Shown: positions 9,351 through 21,915 of the stretch, in pieces
Numbering within the stretch: position 1 is the stretch's first letter
Layout: the number at the start of each line of letters is the position of its first letter
Source: Schizophyllum amplum
Taxonomy: Eukaryota; Basidiomycota; Agaricomycetes; Agaricales; Schizophyllaceae
Assembly (NCBI GenBank): GCA_007026445.1
Contig: VDMD01000004.1
Location: 62,001 to 126,000, forward strand
Direction: 5' to 3'
Length of the DNA stretch: 64,000 bases
Made by a program: the position numbers and the translations under genes
The notes under the pieces: model-generated
Told to the model about the DNA's origin: nothing
What the model saw: only the letters and a program-made list of their open reading frames with translations
The model's database searches: none

Positions 9351-10667
9351 TCAGTCGAAAATGTCATAGGGAAGGCCCCATCGCTGGCTTGGGTTAAGCG
9401 TGCGCTCCGGCTTGTGGCCTACGGCAGCTGCCTCAAGCTTCTCGAATAGCGCGTCAGGCAGACGAGTGACTATGCAGGCGTGTCAGCAACGATCCACATG
9501 CGGTACACAAAAAGGCTATCACGCACTCTTCAGGTTCTCTTCGATGCGGCTCGGCGTAACACTCTTCGGTAGCACCACCGTGCCGCGCTGGACGTGCCAT
9601 GAGATGATAACCTGCGCCGGCGTGATGTCCAAGTGCGTCGCAATGTCCTGGACGATGGGCAGGCCAAGGGTCTTGCCGACCTGGCCCTCACCGCCGAGCG
9701 GGGAATACGCCTCAACAAGGATGTTGTGTTCCTTCATCCAGGCCAAAAACCCGGGCTGCGGGTTGAAGAAGTTAAGCTCGACCTGGTTTATGACGGGCGC
9801 GATAGTGATGTTGGGATGCGAGAGCAGCTTCTGGGTGCGCCAGATGTTGAAGCTGAGGGCGGGGTTTAGTACATGGATGAGAAGAATTGTGAATGGGGAT
9901 GCAAGTACAAGTAACGACACTCACTTGCTGATACCGATGTTACGGACTTTGCCTTTCACAACCATCTGCTCCATAGCCTGCCACGTAGGGAACATGTTCT
10001 CCGTGAGTGCCTCGTTGTACGTCCCGTTCTCAGGGAAGAGCGCGACGGGGAAGTGGATGAGGAAGAGATCCAGGTAGGTGGTGTTGAGCGCCGCCAGACT
10101 CTCGTCCACAGACTTCTCCACATCCTGCGGGTCGTGATAGGTGCCTGGGAGCTACACAAACAACACCAGTCAGTCATCATCATCTTAGTCCATCCCATCC
10201 TGCCTTTTGCTCACCTTGCTCGTCAACCACACGTCCTCTCTCTTGACCCCACTACCCAAAAGCGCCGCCCCGACCTCCTCCTCATTGTTATACACCCGCG
10301 CATCGTCGATGTGCCGATATCCCACGTCAAGCGCGGCCTGTACCGCCTGCCCAACCTCCCCGCGGCTTGCCTTCCAGACACCGAGGGCGACGGAAGGGAT
10401 GCGCGAGCCAGAGGGGAGGGTGAAGTGCGAGGGGAGCTCTGCGGCGTGGCGATGACATCCGAAGATGCTGGGAAACGACACGCTAGAGGCGGTGAAGTAG
10501 ATCAGCGCAAGCATGAGCATGCCGCGGAAAATGACGCGGTGCTTCTTGCACGCGCGACGCGGCTGGGGGGCAGCGCCGGCCTCAGCGCGCAAAGCCTGCG
10601 TCTCGGCGCTGGGAGCGACGATCTTCTCATCGCCCGTGCAGACGGGCGCGTACTGGGGTAGTGACAT
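9351..10667 (-). CDS. Membrane-anchored aldo/keto reductase, copy 1
   Basis: Four exons (10667-10215, 10151-9925, 9852-9527, 9469-9351) give 374 residues with no frame problem. An N-terminal cytosolic stretch precedes one hydrophobic segment (about residues 52-68, GMLMLALIYFTASSVS), suggesting a type II membrane anchor that is unusual for this soluble family. The AKR barrel follows: DVGYRHIDDARVYNNEEEVG supplies the catalytic Asp and Tyr, VWLTSK the Lys, and LDLFLIHFP the His. The NADPH-binding signature VVLPKSVTPSRIEENLK lies near the C-terminus. These enzymes reduce aldehydes or ketones with NADPH; the substrate is unknown. A second copy on the other strand (37044-38594) has the same intron positions and the same last-two-exon lengths (326 and 119 nt). 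Confidence 0.88.
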
Positions 10668-11185
10668 GGTGGGAAGGTGCAAGCTGTGCACCTGCTATGG
10701 GCTCTCGCCATGATAACGGCTTACTTATCAGCTGGCGTCAAGAGCGGCTTCAGGCGCTTACGCGGCGGCGGCGGCGCGCGTATGTAGTTATCATGCTAGA
10801 CGCGGTCACATGACTGTATATTCGCGCTGAGCCCGGATCGGCCAGCTGCAAGCTTCAATCATCAATCAGGCGGCTGACTCGGGCGAAATCTGTGACTTTT
10901 CAGCGCTCAGCGCTCAGCTCTCGCCTTGCTAGGTGGAGAATAACTGGGACGGGATTCTATGACCGAGTACCTTCGCGGTGCAGCAAGTCTGGCTAACCTC
11001 GAATAGCACCGCGATCGTTAGATGCGGAAGAAAGGATGTGTATTGATCATAATATACACGGGATATACAGTATCCAGTCAAGAAGAGAGAGAGATACAAG
11101 ATGCACAGAGATTCACGTACATAGCCCCGATGATTGGGGAAGAACACCAAGAGAAAAAAAAACTAGATTTGACACTCAACGGCTG
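10668..11185. other. Intergenic between AKR copy 1 and SPC7
   Basis: This holds the promoter of AKR copy 1 and the 3' flank of the kinetochore gene. A GC-rich run of CGG repeats lies near 10763-10775. No gene or RNA was recognised. Confidence 0.4.
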
Positions 11186-14100
11186 TCACTCTGCGGGATA
11201 CTGCTCCTGCGCCTGTATACAGGCATCAAGCAGGCACGCATAGTTGTCCTGTGGCGTCGCCTGCGCCAGCCGACTTGTCACGGCCACAGACAAAAGTTGC
11301 GGACTGGGGTGCATGGTCAGCATAATCATCTTGCAAAGTGATGAGAGAGTAAAGACGCACTCGACCTTCCCATACGCCACATCCACCTTCACCTGCACGT
11401 CCTTGATACTGTACGGCCACTTCGCAAACACGTCGTTTGCAAAGATGAAGCTCACGAACGCCTTGGCGCGCACAGATTTGAACAGCACGATTGCCGTGGC
11501 CATGAACCCCGTGGACTGATTGCCCTCGTGGATCACATTGAGCTCGACGGGATACTTCACCGTGATGAGCCCTAGCTGGGAGCGCAGCTCTTTGCACGAG
11601 AAAAAGTACGCGCGCAGCGTTTGCACGATCTGGTTCGAAAACAATACATCAGTTAGGAGTTCATAGGTAAAGAGGAGACAACGCACGTCCGGCAAACTCC
11701 TCTGCGGTCCCTCAGTGATGCGCCGCTTCGCAGTTGCCAACACTAGGGCTGTATAGCGCGGGAAATCGTCTCGGACCGCCGGCCGCCCAGGTAGGTCCTT
11801 GATGTCCACGCCCTGCACGACCGGCTGAGACGCACGAAGCGGAACTGTGACGAGGTACCGTTGCAAGTACTCGTACTCAAACGTATCAGAGGTCACGGTT
11901 CGTAGGTGGAATTGGTGCAGGTCCTCCAGCGATTCAAGCTCCGCTGTTGCACGTGTAAATGGGAAAAGCTCTCAAGTAAACAAAAGAGGCTTGAAGCTCA
12001 CCTTGCAATCGCTGCACCTCCGAGTGCGTGCGCCGCTCACGGACATCGAGCATGCGATTTGCGCTTGCGATAGCGGCAGCGTGTTCCCGCTTCTCCGCCT
12101 CGTACTCATCGAGGCGCTCCTGAACATGCTGCCTGCCAGAGCGCACCTGCGCGACCTCCGTCTCGAGCGACCGAATCACAGTGCTACGAGGTTTATCAGC
12201 CTTACTCTGCAAAAGCGCCCATAACATGCCGCAGCGTACCTTTGCTCTGCCATCTCCGCCTTCAGCTGATTCAGCCAGTCCTGGTCGGACTCCTGAATCT
12301 CGTCGATCTCCGCCTGTTCCTTCGCCAGCTGCGCGGTCACCTCCTCGTGCTGACGCTCAAGCTCTGGCAGCGTGATCTCGAGGGACGCATTGAGCGCGTT
12401 AATCGTCTCCAGGTCCTGTATTCATACTCAGCTAGCTACTCCTGCGCCTCAGCATGCATAAATACGCACCGCCTGCATTGTATCCAACTCCTGTTGTGCA
12501 ATCCCAGTGAGCTCCTCCACCCACTTCGTCTTCCACGAGTACCAGTCCGACTTCGCCTGCATGCGTGCATTCGCCTTGATCAGCGTCAGGTAGTGCTTCA
12601 GGTCCTCCTGGTCCTCCGGTTCCGCTCGCATGTATTCGCCGAACAGCTCCGGCATATCCAGCGCCGCATCGCGCTCCATCTCCTCGAAGTTCTCCTTGTA
12701 CTTCGCATTCCATTCCGCGAGGTCTCCGGCGACGCGGCCGTAGAGATCGAGCTGGGGCAGGTCGATGGCAAGTGCGGTGAGATATTCATGGAGAGGGATG
12801 GAGTCTGCAGGTCTGGCCTGCCGAGGCGCAATGGAGCGACGGGGCGCTATCATCTCGTCGATGAACTTGATGCCGGTCATTTCGAAAAAGCCACGGATGG
12901 ATATCTGGGGCTGGAGGAGAGAGAGTAAGCCGCGGTCAATACAACGGATGAGACGACGCACGATATCCTCTTCTTCGAGGTTGTCCTGCTCTACGCCGTC
13001 TACCCAGTCCTGCATGCGCTGCGCATCGACGCCCACCATATCCTGGTCCTCAAAGGATGGCCCCGTATTCCGTTCTCTCGACAAGTCGAGTTCTAGCGAA
13101 TGTTCCGCGGACCCATGCTCCTCCTGGCCGTCCTCAATCTCCATCATATCTTCATCCTCCGGTGCAGGCTGCTCCTCCTGTACCACCGCCCTCCCCTTCC
13201 CCTTATCCAACCCAACCGACGGTCGCCGAGGTTGGAACTGCACTCCGCCTCTCGGCGCCGCGCCCATACTCGCACGGCCCATCCCAACTACGGCCTTCTT
13301 CTTCGGCGACGCCACTGCCGACGACGTCGCAGGCTCCTTGCTCGCCAAATTCGGTGGCAGTGCCCCGACCATGCTCTTGCGCGCAGACAATGACGGCCGG
13401 CGCATCATAGACGTCCTGCGCTGCACGACCGGGTTCGCGCTTACGCTTTCGAACGGCGCGGTTCGGCTGGGATCCAGCGGTCGGGGAGCAGGCGCCGCGG
13501 AGGCGGACGATGGTCCAGCGGCCGTCTCGAGAAGGGGGGATTTGTCCGTACCCTGCGAGGGTGAAGAGCCGGATGGCTTCTGCCCCAGCGCTGCCCGCTT
13601 GGCTGGGTTGCTCTTGTCGGCTGCAGCATGCTCATCGTTCTCGTTGCGAGGACGCTTCTCCGGCAGCGCAACCGCAGGCGGATCGCTCCCATGCTGCTCC
13701 TGCGACGTGCCCCTGTCTTGCGCGGGCGCAGCAGACTTGTTATGCTCTGGCGCAAACTTCTTCGGCGACGGACGCGCAGCAGGCGGTGCAAATGCAGCCG
13801 AAAAGCCAACGCTCTTCGCAGCTGAGGAGCCCGTGCTCTTGGCCGGGGACGGCGGTCTCGCTGCTGCGGCAGCCGCTGCCTTCGTCCGCGCAGGCGAGCT
13901 CACCGCGCGCGGTGTGAAGCTGAAAGGAGCGGGTTTGGTCAGAGGACGTACGACGGAGCTGGGGTGGCCCTGGAGCATGGGTTTGGGCGTGGAGGCAACG
14001 GCTGATGTGTGGTTGGCGGCAGACGCGGATGAGCCGGAAGAGGCAGATGGACCAGCGGAGGCAGCTGCAGATGGACCGGTAGACGCAGACGGGCCGGTAG

Positions 14101-15665
14101 ACGCAGAGAAGACGCTGGGCTTGGGAGTTGCGGACACGCCTGGCTTGGGCGTGGAGAAGATGCCTGGCTTGGGCGTGGAGAAAACGCCAGGCTTCGGCGT
14201 TGAGAAGACGTTGGCTCCGCCGCCAGTGACAGAGCTAAGTGTGGGGGGTCGAAAGACAGGCGCGGGGGTGGATTTGGAGGGGGCTTGGGATTGCGAGGCG
14301 GCTTGCATTTGAGAGGGGGGTAGGGATTGTGAAGAAGACAAGGGCTTCGCGGCGGCTTGCTGTTGCATTTGCGAGGTGGGCAGCGGTTGCGTATGCGAGC
14401 CATTGGCGAACTGAGAGCCACTGGGGAATTGAGAGCCATTGGAAAGTTGCGCCTGCGGCGTCGCCGCCGGCATCTGAGGCTCGACGCCGATCGCGCCATA
14501 TACCTCCGACTCGTCCATGGCCGACTCGCCCCCGAGGCTCATGCGCGCGAGATCGTTGCCACCAACGCTGACGCGCCCCATAGCGCGGCTGATGTTCATC
14601 GTCTCATCGCCGTCCGCGTTGAAGCTGTCCTCCGTCGATGTGAACGAGTCCTCGGATGTGCCGCCTTGCGTGGGCGGGAGGAATGCAGAGGCGCGACGCA
14701 GTCGCAGGATCGCTTCTTCCAGGTCATCCTCATCGTCGCCGCCTTCAACTGGCGCGTTCGCGGCTTGGGCGAGCGCGTCCCATGCATCATTTGTTACTGG
14801 CGGGTTGAGCGCCTGCCCGAGAGGCACCTCGCACTCCAGTGGCTCCGTATCGGACTGCATTCCTGATGATTCTTCCATGTAGGAGCCAGTTGCGTCGGGG
14901 TCGATGGACATGTTAGAGTCGTCTTCCGGCTCCTGAAAAGCCACAGAGGATTTACGGCGTGCGAGATCGCTGGGCATGCCCTGTGTGACGTCCATGTCGC
15001 CGTCCTCGTCACCGTCCTCAACGTAGCTGTCCTCGTCCCCAACGGCGCTGTCCCCCGGAGGCGGCTGCCCAAAATCGAAGACGCCTGTCACGTCCATGTC
15101 TGAAGGCGCAAAGGAGGGACGGCCAACGGAGCTGCGCCGCCGGTTGTTGCTGCTCCCCGGGTAGGCATTCTCGTCGTTGATGACTTGCGGAGGGGGAGGC
15201 GCCGTATTCTTTGGGGGGCTGTCCTCGGGATCCGGCTCTGACGAGGGAGCATCCGAGGTGCGGGGTCCCTTCTTGGTGAAGTATCGGATGTGCGCGGTGC
15301 TAGAGAAGCTGACGCGCCGTCCCATGGACTTGCGGCGGAAGTTATCGTGCACGTCTGTGGTGAAGTCTTGTGTTTCGCTTGTGTCGGGCGAGGGCGTGAA
15401 ATTAGGGTCATCGCCGTGTAGGATGGCTACGGGTACTTTGAGGATGCTCTTGCGGGGTCGCTGGCGAGGCGTTAGGATATGGGGGAATGTGTGTAGTCGC
15501 ATGACGCACCAGATCTCTGCGCGCCTTGGTCAAAGGACTCAAGCCAGAGCCAGGCGCGATACTATACGCTCGTCGCTTTCCTCCCTTGTGCGTGAGGGAA
15601 GCCCTGCCGCTGCTCGTGCCTGCAATAGACTTGCGGCGCTTGGAGGATTCCTCTCTGACGACCAT
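11186..15665 (-). CDS. SPC7: Kinetochore scaffold Spc7/KNL1 (Spc105)
   Basis: Seven exons (15665-15510, 15460-12470, 12415-12240, 12183-12002, 11943-11687, 11629-11361, 11303-11186) give 1,382 residues in one frame. The N-terminus carries the two PP1-docking motifs of KNL1: KSILK (residues about 56-60) and RVSF (101-104). The variable middle has MELT-like sites such as MDVTGVF and MDVTQGM, and a tandem STPKPG-type repeat near 14120-14230. From about residue 880 comes the Spc7 domain (IRGFFEMTGIKFIDEMI), a long coiled coil, then a C-terminal double-RWD-like region. Known role: outer-kinetochore platform for Bub1/Bub3 and Mis12/Ndc80 (KMN network). The exon-4 acceptor (CGTAG|C) is the least certain junction. 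It is divergent from a kinesin-6 gene. Confidence 0.92.
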
Positions 15666-15911
15666 TGCTGCGTAAAATCAAGAAAAAGCGGCTGATATAT
15701 GTGTGCCAGTAGATGTTTTTGTGATTCGGCGGTGGCGCAAAGGCGAGCGATGTGATGACGGTCGGCGTCAAGACGCGGTTGAACGCGAGTGTCCAAGCGT
15801 CCACGTGCACCGGCCTTCGCGGCAAACAAATCACCTGCCGTCACGTGTCGAGGAGCGTGTCTGCCGTGTGGCGCGTCGCGTCCTGAGTCCAGAGTCCAGA
15901 CACAAACGACC
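15666..15911. promoter_or_regulatory. Shared divergent promoter of SPC7 and kinesin-6
   Basis: Only 246 bp separate the two start codons. The interval holds ACGCG at 15773-15777 and 15783-15787, CGCGT (its complement) at 15872-15876 and 15877-15881, and CACGTG at 15802-15807 and 15842-15847. ACGCG is the core of the MluI cell-cycle box bound by MBF in yeasts, and CACGTG is a bHLH site. Both genes act in mitosis, so co-regulation is plausible but not shown. Confidence 0.5.
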
Positions 15912-18900
15912 ATGGCCACCCGTCCAACGACCCGCGCACGCACCAAGACCGCAACGACGCCGGCGGCACCGGCTGCTCCAGCTCAGCCGGCGCGCACAAC
16001 ACGATCCAAGGCTGCGACACCGACGCCGGCAGCCGGCGCCACCACCTCGAGAACCACGGCCACCAAACCCGCAGCTGCAAGGACTACAGCGGCAGCGGCA
16101 GCAAGGACTGCTCCGGCGCGGAAGCCACTGCTGAACCGGAATCGAGACGATGGCAAATCAGCTTCTCCATCGCCTCCCCCAAGCAAGGCGTCGAGCAAAG
16201 CTGCACCAGCGTCCAAGACCAAGAAGGCCAATGCAACGCCGGAACCCCAGCGGGAGTCCATTATGGTGCGTGTCTGCATCTTCTGCAGTATCTTCCCTAA
16301 TTGTGCAAACAGGCGTATCTGCGAATCCGACCCCATCTCAATGACGAAGAGCCGACGACAGCACCATATCTCACCCCGTTGTCCGACACATCAGTCCAGA
16401 TGTGCGATCCTAATCAGGAGCTGAATAGCGCATCTCGATTCCGTCCATCGAGCCTGCCCCAGTCGTGCAACTACACCTTCTCGCATGTCTTCAAGCCGGA
16501 GACTACCCAATCGGACTTCTTCTCCAGCACGACCCTTCCTCTCGTCATAGGCGTTCTGGAAGGCCAGAACGGTCTGTGTTTTGCATATGGCCACACGAAC
16601 TCTGGGAAGACTGTGCGTGTATACGTTGCCATATATTTACCTTACTCACAAACACACACAGTACACTGTGCAAGGCGGCGTCCAGCAGGGAACTGCAGGC
16701 ATTCTTCCTCGCGCCGTGGACGTCATCTTTAACAGCATCGATGGGCTACAAGGAGAGGGTAAAGTAAGCTCTGATTCCTGGATATTTTGTCCTCATTGTA
16801 ACACCTTCGCAGTACCGCCCGCTGCGTCTGAACAGCGTCGAGTTGGCGGATCCCAAGGACAATCGACCCCTCCCGTTCAAGGCCGAACCTGCTTTAGCAC
16901 AGGCCTTAGGACAGCAGTCACCCAACAGTGCGAGTCCCGACATTGACGTCGATTCCACCGTGCTCGATGTGGACCGCAACTACGAGTACAACGTCTGGGT
17001 CTCGTACGTCGAAGTCTACAACGAAAAGGTGTACGACCTTCTGGAGTCCGGCAACGAGGGCAGCGGCATTCCTCGACCGAACACCGTCGTGACGCGGCGT
17101 GCGTTGCAGTTGAAGGCCTGCCCCTCGTCCGACGGGGACGAGGCAACATCACCCGGTAAATATATCCATGACTTGCGCCAATTTCGAGTGTCCAGCGCCG
17201 CGGAGGCCAAGTCTGTTATAAGGATGGGCCAGCTTCATCGCCGCGTCTTCGGTACACTTGCGAACCGCCAGAGCAGTCGCAGTCATGGTATGGTCATCAT
17301 CAAGATCGTACGCGGTCATCGCGGCGAGCGCAATGTACGTGTACTCGACGTCCGCCGGACTGCCCATCGCTGACTGTATTTCAGGACCCCACCTCCCTCC
17401 AGGTGTCTCGCCTCACATTCGTCGACCTCGCCGGCTCCGAGCGCACGAAGAACACCCAGACTCAAGGCGACCGCCTCCGGGAGGCCGGCAACATCAACAA
17501 GTCCCTCATGGTCCTCGGCCAATGCCTCGAAGTCATGCGCGCCAACCAGCGCCGCCTCGCCAGCAGCCTTGCCGATACTGTCAGCCGGGATAACCGGCTG
17601 GACACGCGCGAGGTCAAGAAGCACCTCGCACTCGTGCCATTCCGCTACAGCAAGCTCACCGAGGCGCTCATGGACTACTTCGTCGGCGACGGGCGCACCG
17701 TCATGATCGTTAACATCAACCCCTACGACACCGGCTACGACGAGAACTCGCACGTCATGAAGTTCGCCGCGCTTGCGCGGGAGGTGTACATTACGCCCGC
17801 GCCGGCGCCCGTGCAGCGGCTGCCGCCGACGCCGGAGGAGCCGGCAAAGCGCGACGTGGGGCCGGGGAAGACGGCGGGGAAGACGATCAAGCAGCTGGGT
17901 CCGCTGACGCTGAAGGGCGCGGATGTCGCGCCGCGGCCGTACACGCGCAAGGTTACTATTTCCATGGGCGGGGACGGGAAGAACGCGCGACCGGTGGAGT
18001 CAACCTACGAGGTGCTGGAGGAAGACGCGCCCAACGACGGTGAGCCAGAGGACGAGGCGGAGGACGACTACATCTACCCGCTCGTGCAGTCGCTGTTCGA
18101 CCAGATCGAGGATCTTCAGGCGCAGGTGTTTGCCCTCAATGTGCGATGCTACGAAATCGAGGCGGATACACGGGACGAGGTGATGCGCGAGATGGAGCAG
18201 AGGATGGCGGATATGGAGAACATGTACAAGCGGCAGCTGCTCATGGAGGTGCGCGTTTTGAGAGGTTTGCCGTAGTCTGGTGCTGACTGGTGGGATGCAG
18301 AGGGAGCAGAACGAGCTCAAGACGGATGCGAAGATCGATATGATGCGCAGCGCCGGCATCTTTGCCAGTCCAACGAAGTCCACCTTCGGCAGCCCCGTCA
18401 AGCGCTCATTCCCTAACCCGCCGCGCCCAACGTTCCCGGCCCCGCGCACGCCCAGCGAGGCAGAAGAGGAAGATGTGGAGATGAGTTTGGTGAGAAGATA
18501 TTGTGGCAAACCACCTCCTTCACCGCTAACCCATACCCCATAGATCGAAGAGGAGGAAGAGTCCTCCGACGAAGATAATGACAGCGATGACGATGATGAT
18601 GAGAGCATGCGCTCCCGCTCCGAGTCGCCGCTCGCTCGCAAGAGTCGCGAGGCTCCCCTAGCGCGCCAGAGCCGCGGCTCCCGCATCGTGCGCGAGTCCG
18701 GCGCCATCTACGTGCACACCCCCATCAAGGAGCCTCCCGCGCCGCCCATGGTCCCGTCCGACACCGAGGATGCAGAGTCTTCCGACGAGGAGGGGGCACT
18801 CACGGAAGACACGGCCAGCACGGCGGGGGATGAGGACGAGGACGAGGAAGAAAGCGAATATGGCGAGGAAGAGGAGGAAGAAGAGGACGATGACTACAAT

Positions 18901-19502
18901 GAGGATGAAGAGGAGGAGACGGAGGAGGAGTGGGAGCCGGCGAAGACGCCGAAAGCGAAGGCACCAGCCAAGGGGGCGACTGCGAGCGGCAAGAGCGCAT
19001 CCACTGCCAGCGGTAAGGGCGCATCGACGGCGAGTGGCAAATCCGTGGCGACTGGCAGCGGGAAATCGCGCGCAAAGCCCAAGGGCCGCGTGACGAAGTT
19101 GGCCGAGGACCTTGACGATTTGAGCATCGGGGGCAGCAGCCTGGCAGACGAGTCGATGGATGACATCGTGCCGATCAAGAAGAAGGGCCGTGGATCGGCT
19201 GCAACGGAAGCCAGCGTCGACGAGCTTGATACATTTTCGGCGCCCAGCAAGAAGAAGCGGTGAGTATCTTGTTTCTCTTGCGGTTTCTTTCCTTTCTTCG
19301 TGATGCAGACTTTTCGTCGTTCGCATCAAGGCTCAGCCATCTTCCAAGTTGGCTATCACGATACTGACTAGCCCGCAGACAACTGGGCAAGAACCGCGTC
19401 CTGAACGAGGATGAGATTGAGCAGGCGGCTTGGGCGGTCGAACACCAGGCCTTGCCCAAGAGCAGCAGTATCCGACGTCTGACAATGCCGCATGGCCTAT
19501 AA
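15912..19502 (+). CDS. Kinesin-6 family motor (KIF20/MKLP, Klp9-like)
   Basis: Eight exons (15912-16265, 16313-16612, 16662-16763, 16813-17334, 17385-18248, 18301-18489, 18544-19259, 19379-19502) give 1,056 residues. After an Ala/Thr-rich basic N-terminus the motor begins with AYLRIRPHL. The P-loop is GHTNSGKT (about 211-218), switch I NRQSSRSH, and switch II VDLAGSERT. The expanded loop between the P-loop and VEVYNEKVYDLLE, and the sequence NINPYDTGYDENSHVMKF, fit kinesin-6. A coiled coil follows at about 690-770. The tail is strongly acidic (runs of E and D near 18780-18930), then Ala/Ser/Lys-rich. Family members bundle anaphase spindle microtubules and support cytokinesis. Start chosen at the ATG after ACGACC; no nearer upstream ATG adds conserved residues. 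Confidence 0.88.
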
Positions 19503-19816
19503 TGTTGACGTTGCATGATTAGGATGAGGCTGCACGATTTGGATGAGGCTGCACGCCCACACCATGGGCCTAGCTTACTTATTGGCAACGATACAATACG
19601 ATGCGACTGACGAATACGACCTTGGATGAATCACCTACTTCTATATCTGTTTTTCCAGGTCCCACACGAGTAAGTGTGCGCTGTGGGTCCACTTCAGGCA
19701 ATTGCCGGTAACCGGCCCGGCCGGTTCCGGCAGCCGGTTTCCCATATTCCAGCTTGGCTTCGTCGCTCACTCGTGCTCACCAGCACCAAGGATCCTTCCC
19801 CAGACTCGCGATCGCC
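19503..19816. other. Intergenic: kinesin-6 3' end and MYND gene promoter
   Basis: No gene. A small palindromic patch, CCGGTAACCGGCCCGGCCGG, lies near 19706-19725. Confidence 0.4.
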
Positions 19817-21601
19817 ATGAAAACCCCGTGGTACTCCCCATACACCCTACGAGATCGGCTATGCGGCTCACCTATGGAGCGGTACATGCGCGATCCCTTT
19901 TCAGCGAACAAGAGTCTATGCTCGGCGGCAGAAGCTGCGATGTGGAACGCGCTCGACCTCAACAACATACCATCACATTCGTTGGGTAGTCGCCCGATGA
20001 ACGAGAAAGAAGCCATCGCTGTCCTGAAAGCACTCTCGGCTATGGACTGCTTCTCCCTTCTGATCAAAGACGCGAAGCCGCCCAAGCACATCTTGGATCG
20101 CGGCTGGTCCTTCGTCTGGAAGTGGATGCTCTACGTCAACCCCGAATCTGGAAACCTCTGCGATCCCCGCATCAGCCACTGCCTAGTCGTCGAGGTCATG
20201 ACCAGGGTCTATCTCGCCCTTGCCTGCAGCACAGCGGGTTTGCGCGCCTTCTGGGCTGTCGACGACGCGTGTGCGATATTAATTCTGCTCTGGCTGCGTC
20301 TGCCGTCGACTGTACCTCGGCATCACCTCCCTTGGCTCACTGTGGCTGCACATGCACTCTCGCTTAACATAATAGGCGGGGAAGACCGCCGCGGTGCGCT
20401 CCTCCTGGCAGTGCGACAGCTCCTCGACGATGGTCCTGCACGCGTTGTCAGCGTCCTCTCGGAAGTTATGCAGGAGCTATTGGACGCGCCGACGCTGGAT
20501 CTCGCGAAAGTCAAAAAACTCTTCGACACAGTCGCGCACTTCATACAAAAAGAGACGCGCATCTGCACCGATGGTGCTGTACTGCTGCCCATGATCAGGA
20601 TTCTGCTTCGGGTCCCCTACGACTCTACAAACGCAGAATTGCTTCAAGTTTATAACACGTTCCTTGGTGTTTACCGTTCGGCTATCTCCGAGCCGTTCAG
20701 TCTCGCTGCGCTGGGCAAGCTGATCGACGCTGGTCTACTAGCCATAATGCTACACAGCCCACTGCCCCGCTACTTCGTCGAATATACGGACAACTTCATC
20801 GGCATCTACGTCACTCCGGCTCTCGTCTACCGCTCGTTTCTGCATATCTTCCGGCGCAGTCAGCAGAAGTTTAACCTGCCAACGAAGGCGCCCAGCGTCT
20901 TCATGTGGAACTGGAACGTGATGATGGCTACATATGCCCACGTCCAAGGTCTCAAAGAGGAAGCGGATCGTTATATGGAGAGTCGGCGGTACTGTCATGC
21001 GCGAGAGGTTCGTCATTGCTCTCCGTCAGCTCTTACGAATTGACCCTATTGCGCAAGCAGTGCCCCACGCCGAAGGACGATGCACTGAAGCTGAGATACT
21101 GCTTCTGCGGGAACGTGTTCTACTGCTCGAAAACATGCCAGGCGCGCGATTGGGAGGAAATGCACCGCGAGCGTTGCGCTAGTAGGCGGGAAGACAGTAG
21201 GTACACTTTTACTAGGTGATACTGTGACTGACAGGGGTCTAGCCAGCGTTGCGAGTCGGTCGGATAGCGTCTGGCTGCAACAGATCACGAAATTGCATTT
21301 CGACCGCATGCGTGAGCAGGTGCGCGATACGCTGCTCCAACCGGCATACAAGGACTGCGTGGACATCCTCATCCTGGTTGATTGGACGAAGGCGTACTGT
21401 GAGGTCTCTATAAAGGAGCTATACGGTGCCCACAGCAACCTGTTCAGTAGGATACTCATGCTACAGGCGAGCGTGCGGTTGGGCAGCTTGGCGATCTCTC
21501 CTACACTCTGTACCATGTCACTTGACCGATTCTTGGAAGGGACCTATGGGCCTCAGGCCTCGGACCCCAGGCCAACGGGATCCCTTCGAGCCTCTAACTA
21601 G
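19817..21601 (+). CDS. MYND-type zinc-finger protein
   Basis: Three exons (19817-21007, 21061-21200, 21247-21601) give 561 residues. Residues about 20-395 look like an all-helical region without a recognised catalytic motif. The zinc finger follows at about 394-440: CHAREC, then CFCG, FYCSKTC and H-R-E-R-C. The last six zinc ligands match MYND spacing exactly; the first pair is C-x4-C instead of the usual C-x2-C. The second acceptor was set at GCCAG|C (46-nt intron) because the nearer ACAG would make a 34-nt intron. Proteins of this layout are numerous in Agaricomycetes and mostly uncharacterised; MYND fingers generally bind proline-rich peptides. The start ATG lies before KTPWYSPYT. Confidence 0.75.
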
Positions 21602-21915
21602 TAATAAGCACTGAGGCTTTGCAATATAAGTGTAGTCGGCGTTTTTTCTCGATACTTAGATCAAGCTCAAGCAGACTGTGCACTGGCAAAAGCCTTAATT
21701 TCAAATGTACGTCGACGACGGCTCTAGAACTAAAGCAGGTGCACATGCTATGTAGCCCGCCAGAAAAATAGTATACCACAGGGAAACAAAGGGGTCTCCT
21801 TCGAAAGCGAATAAAGTAAGTCGTCAGGCGCAGGCGATGCGAGCGAGCAGGCTTCTGCCCTGCCAAAATTGTTGGCGGACCGCAGCAGCGGCTCTGACTG
21901 GAACGCGGCAGTCGC
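21602..21915. other. Convergent 3' flanks
   Basis: Gap between convergent stops of the MYND gene and the prion-like nuclear gene. No feature recognised. Confidence 0.4.

Noticed and set aside
12765..14312. A 515-codon open frame on the + strand opposite SPC7
   Set aside because: It lies entirely antisense to the Ala/Ser/Pro-rich part of Spc7. GC-rich coding DNA often leaves open frames on the other strand, and its product has no conserved features.
21201..21234. A 34-nt intron in the MYND gene ending at ACAG
   Set aside because: It is shorter than every other intron here; the acceptor 12 nt downstream gives 46 nt and the same frame.
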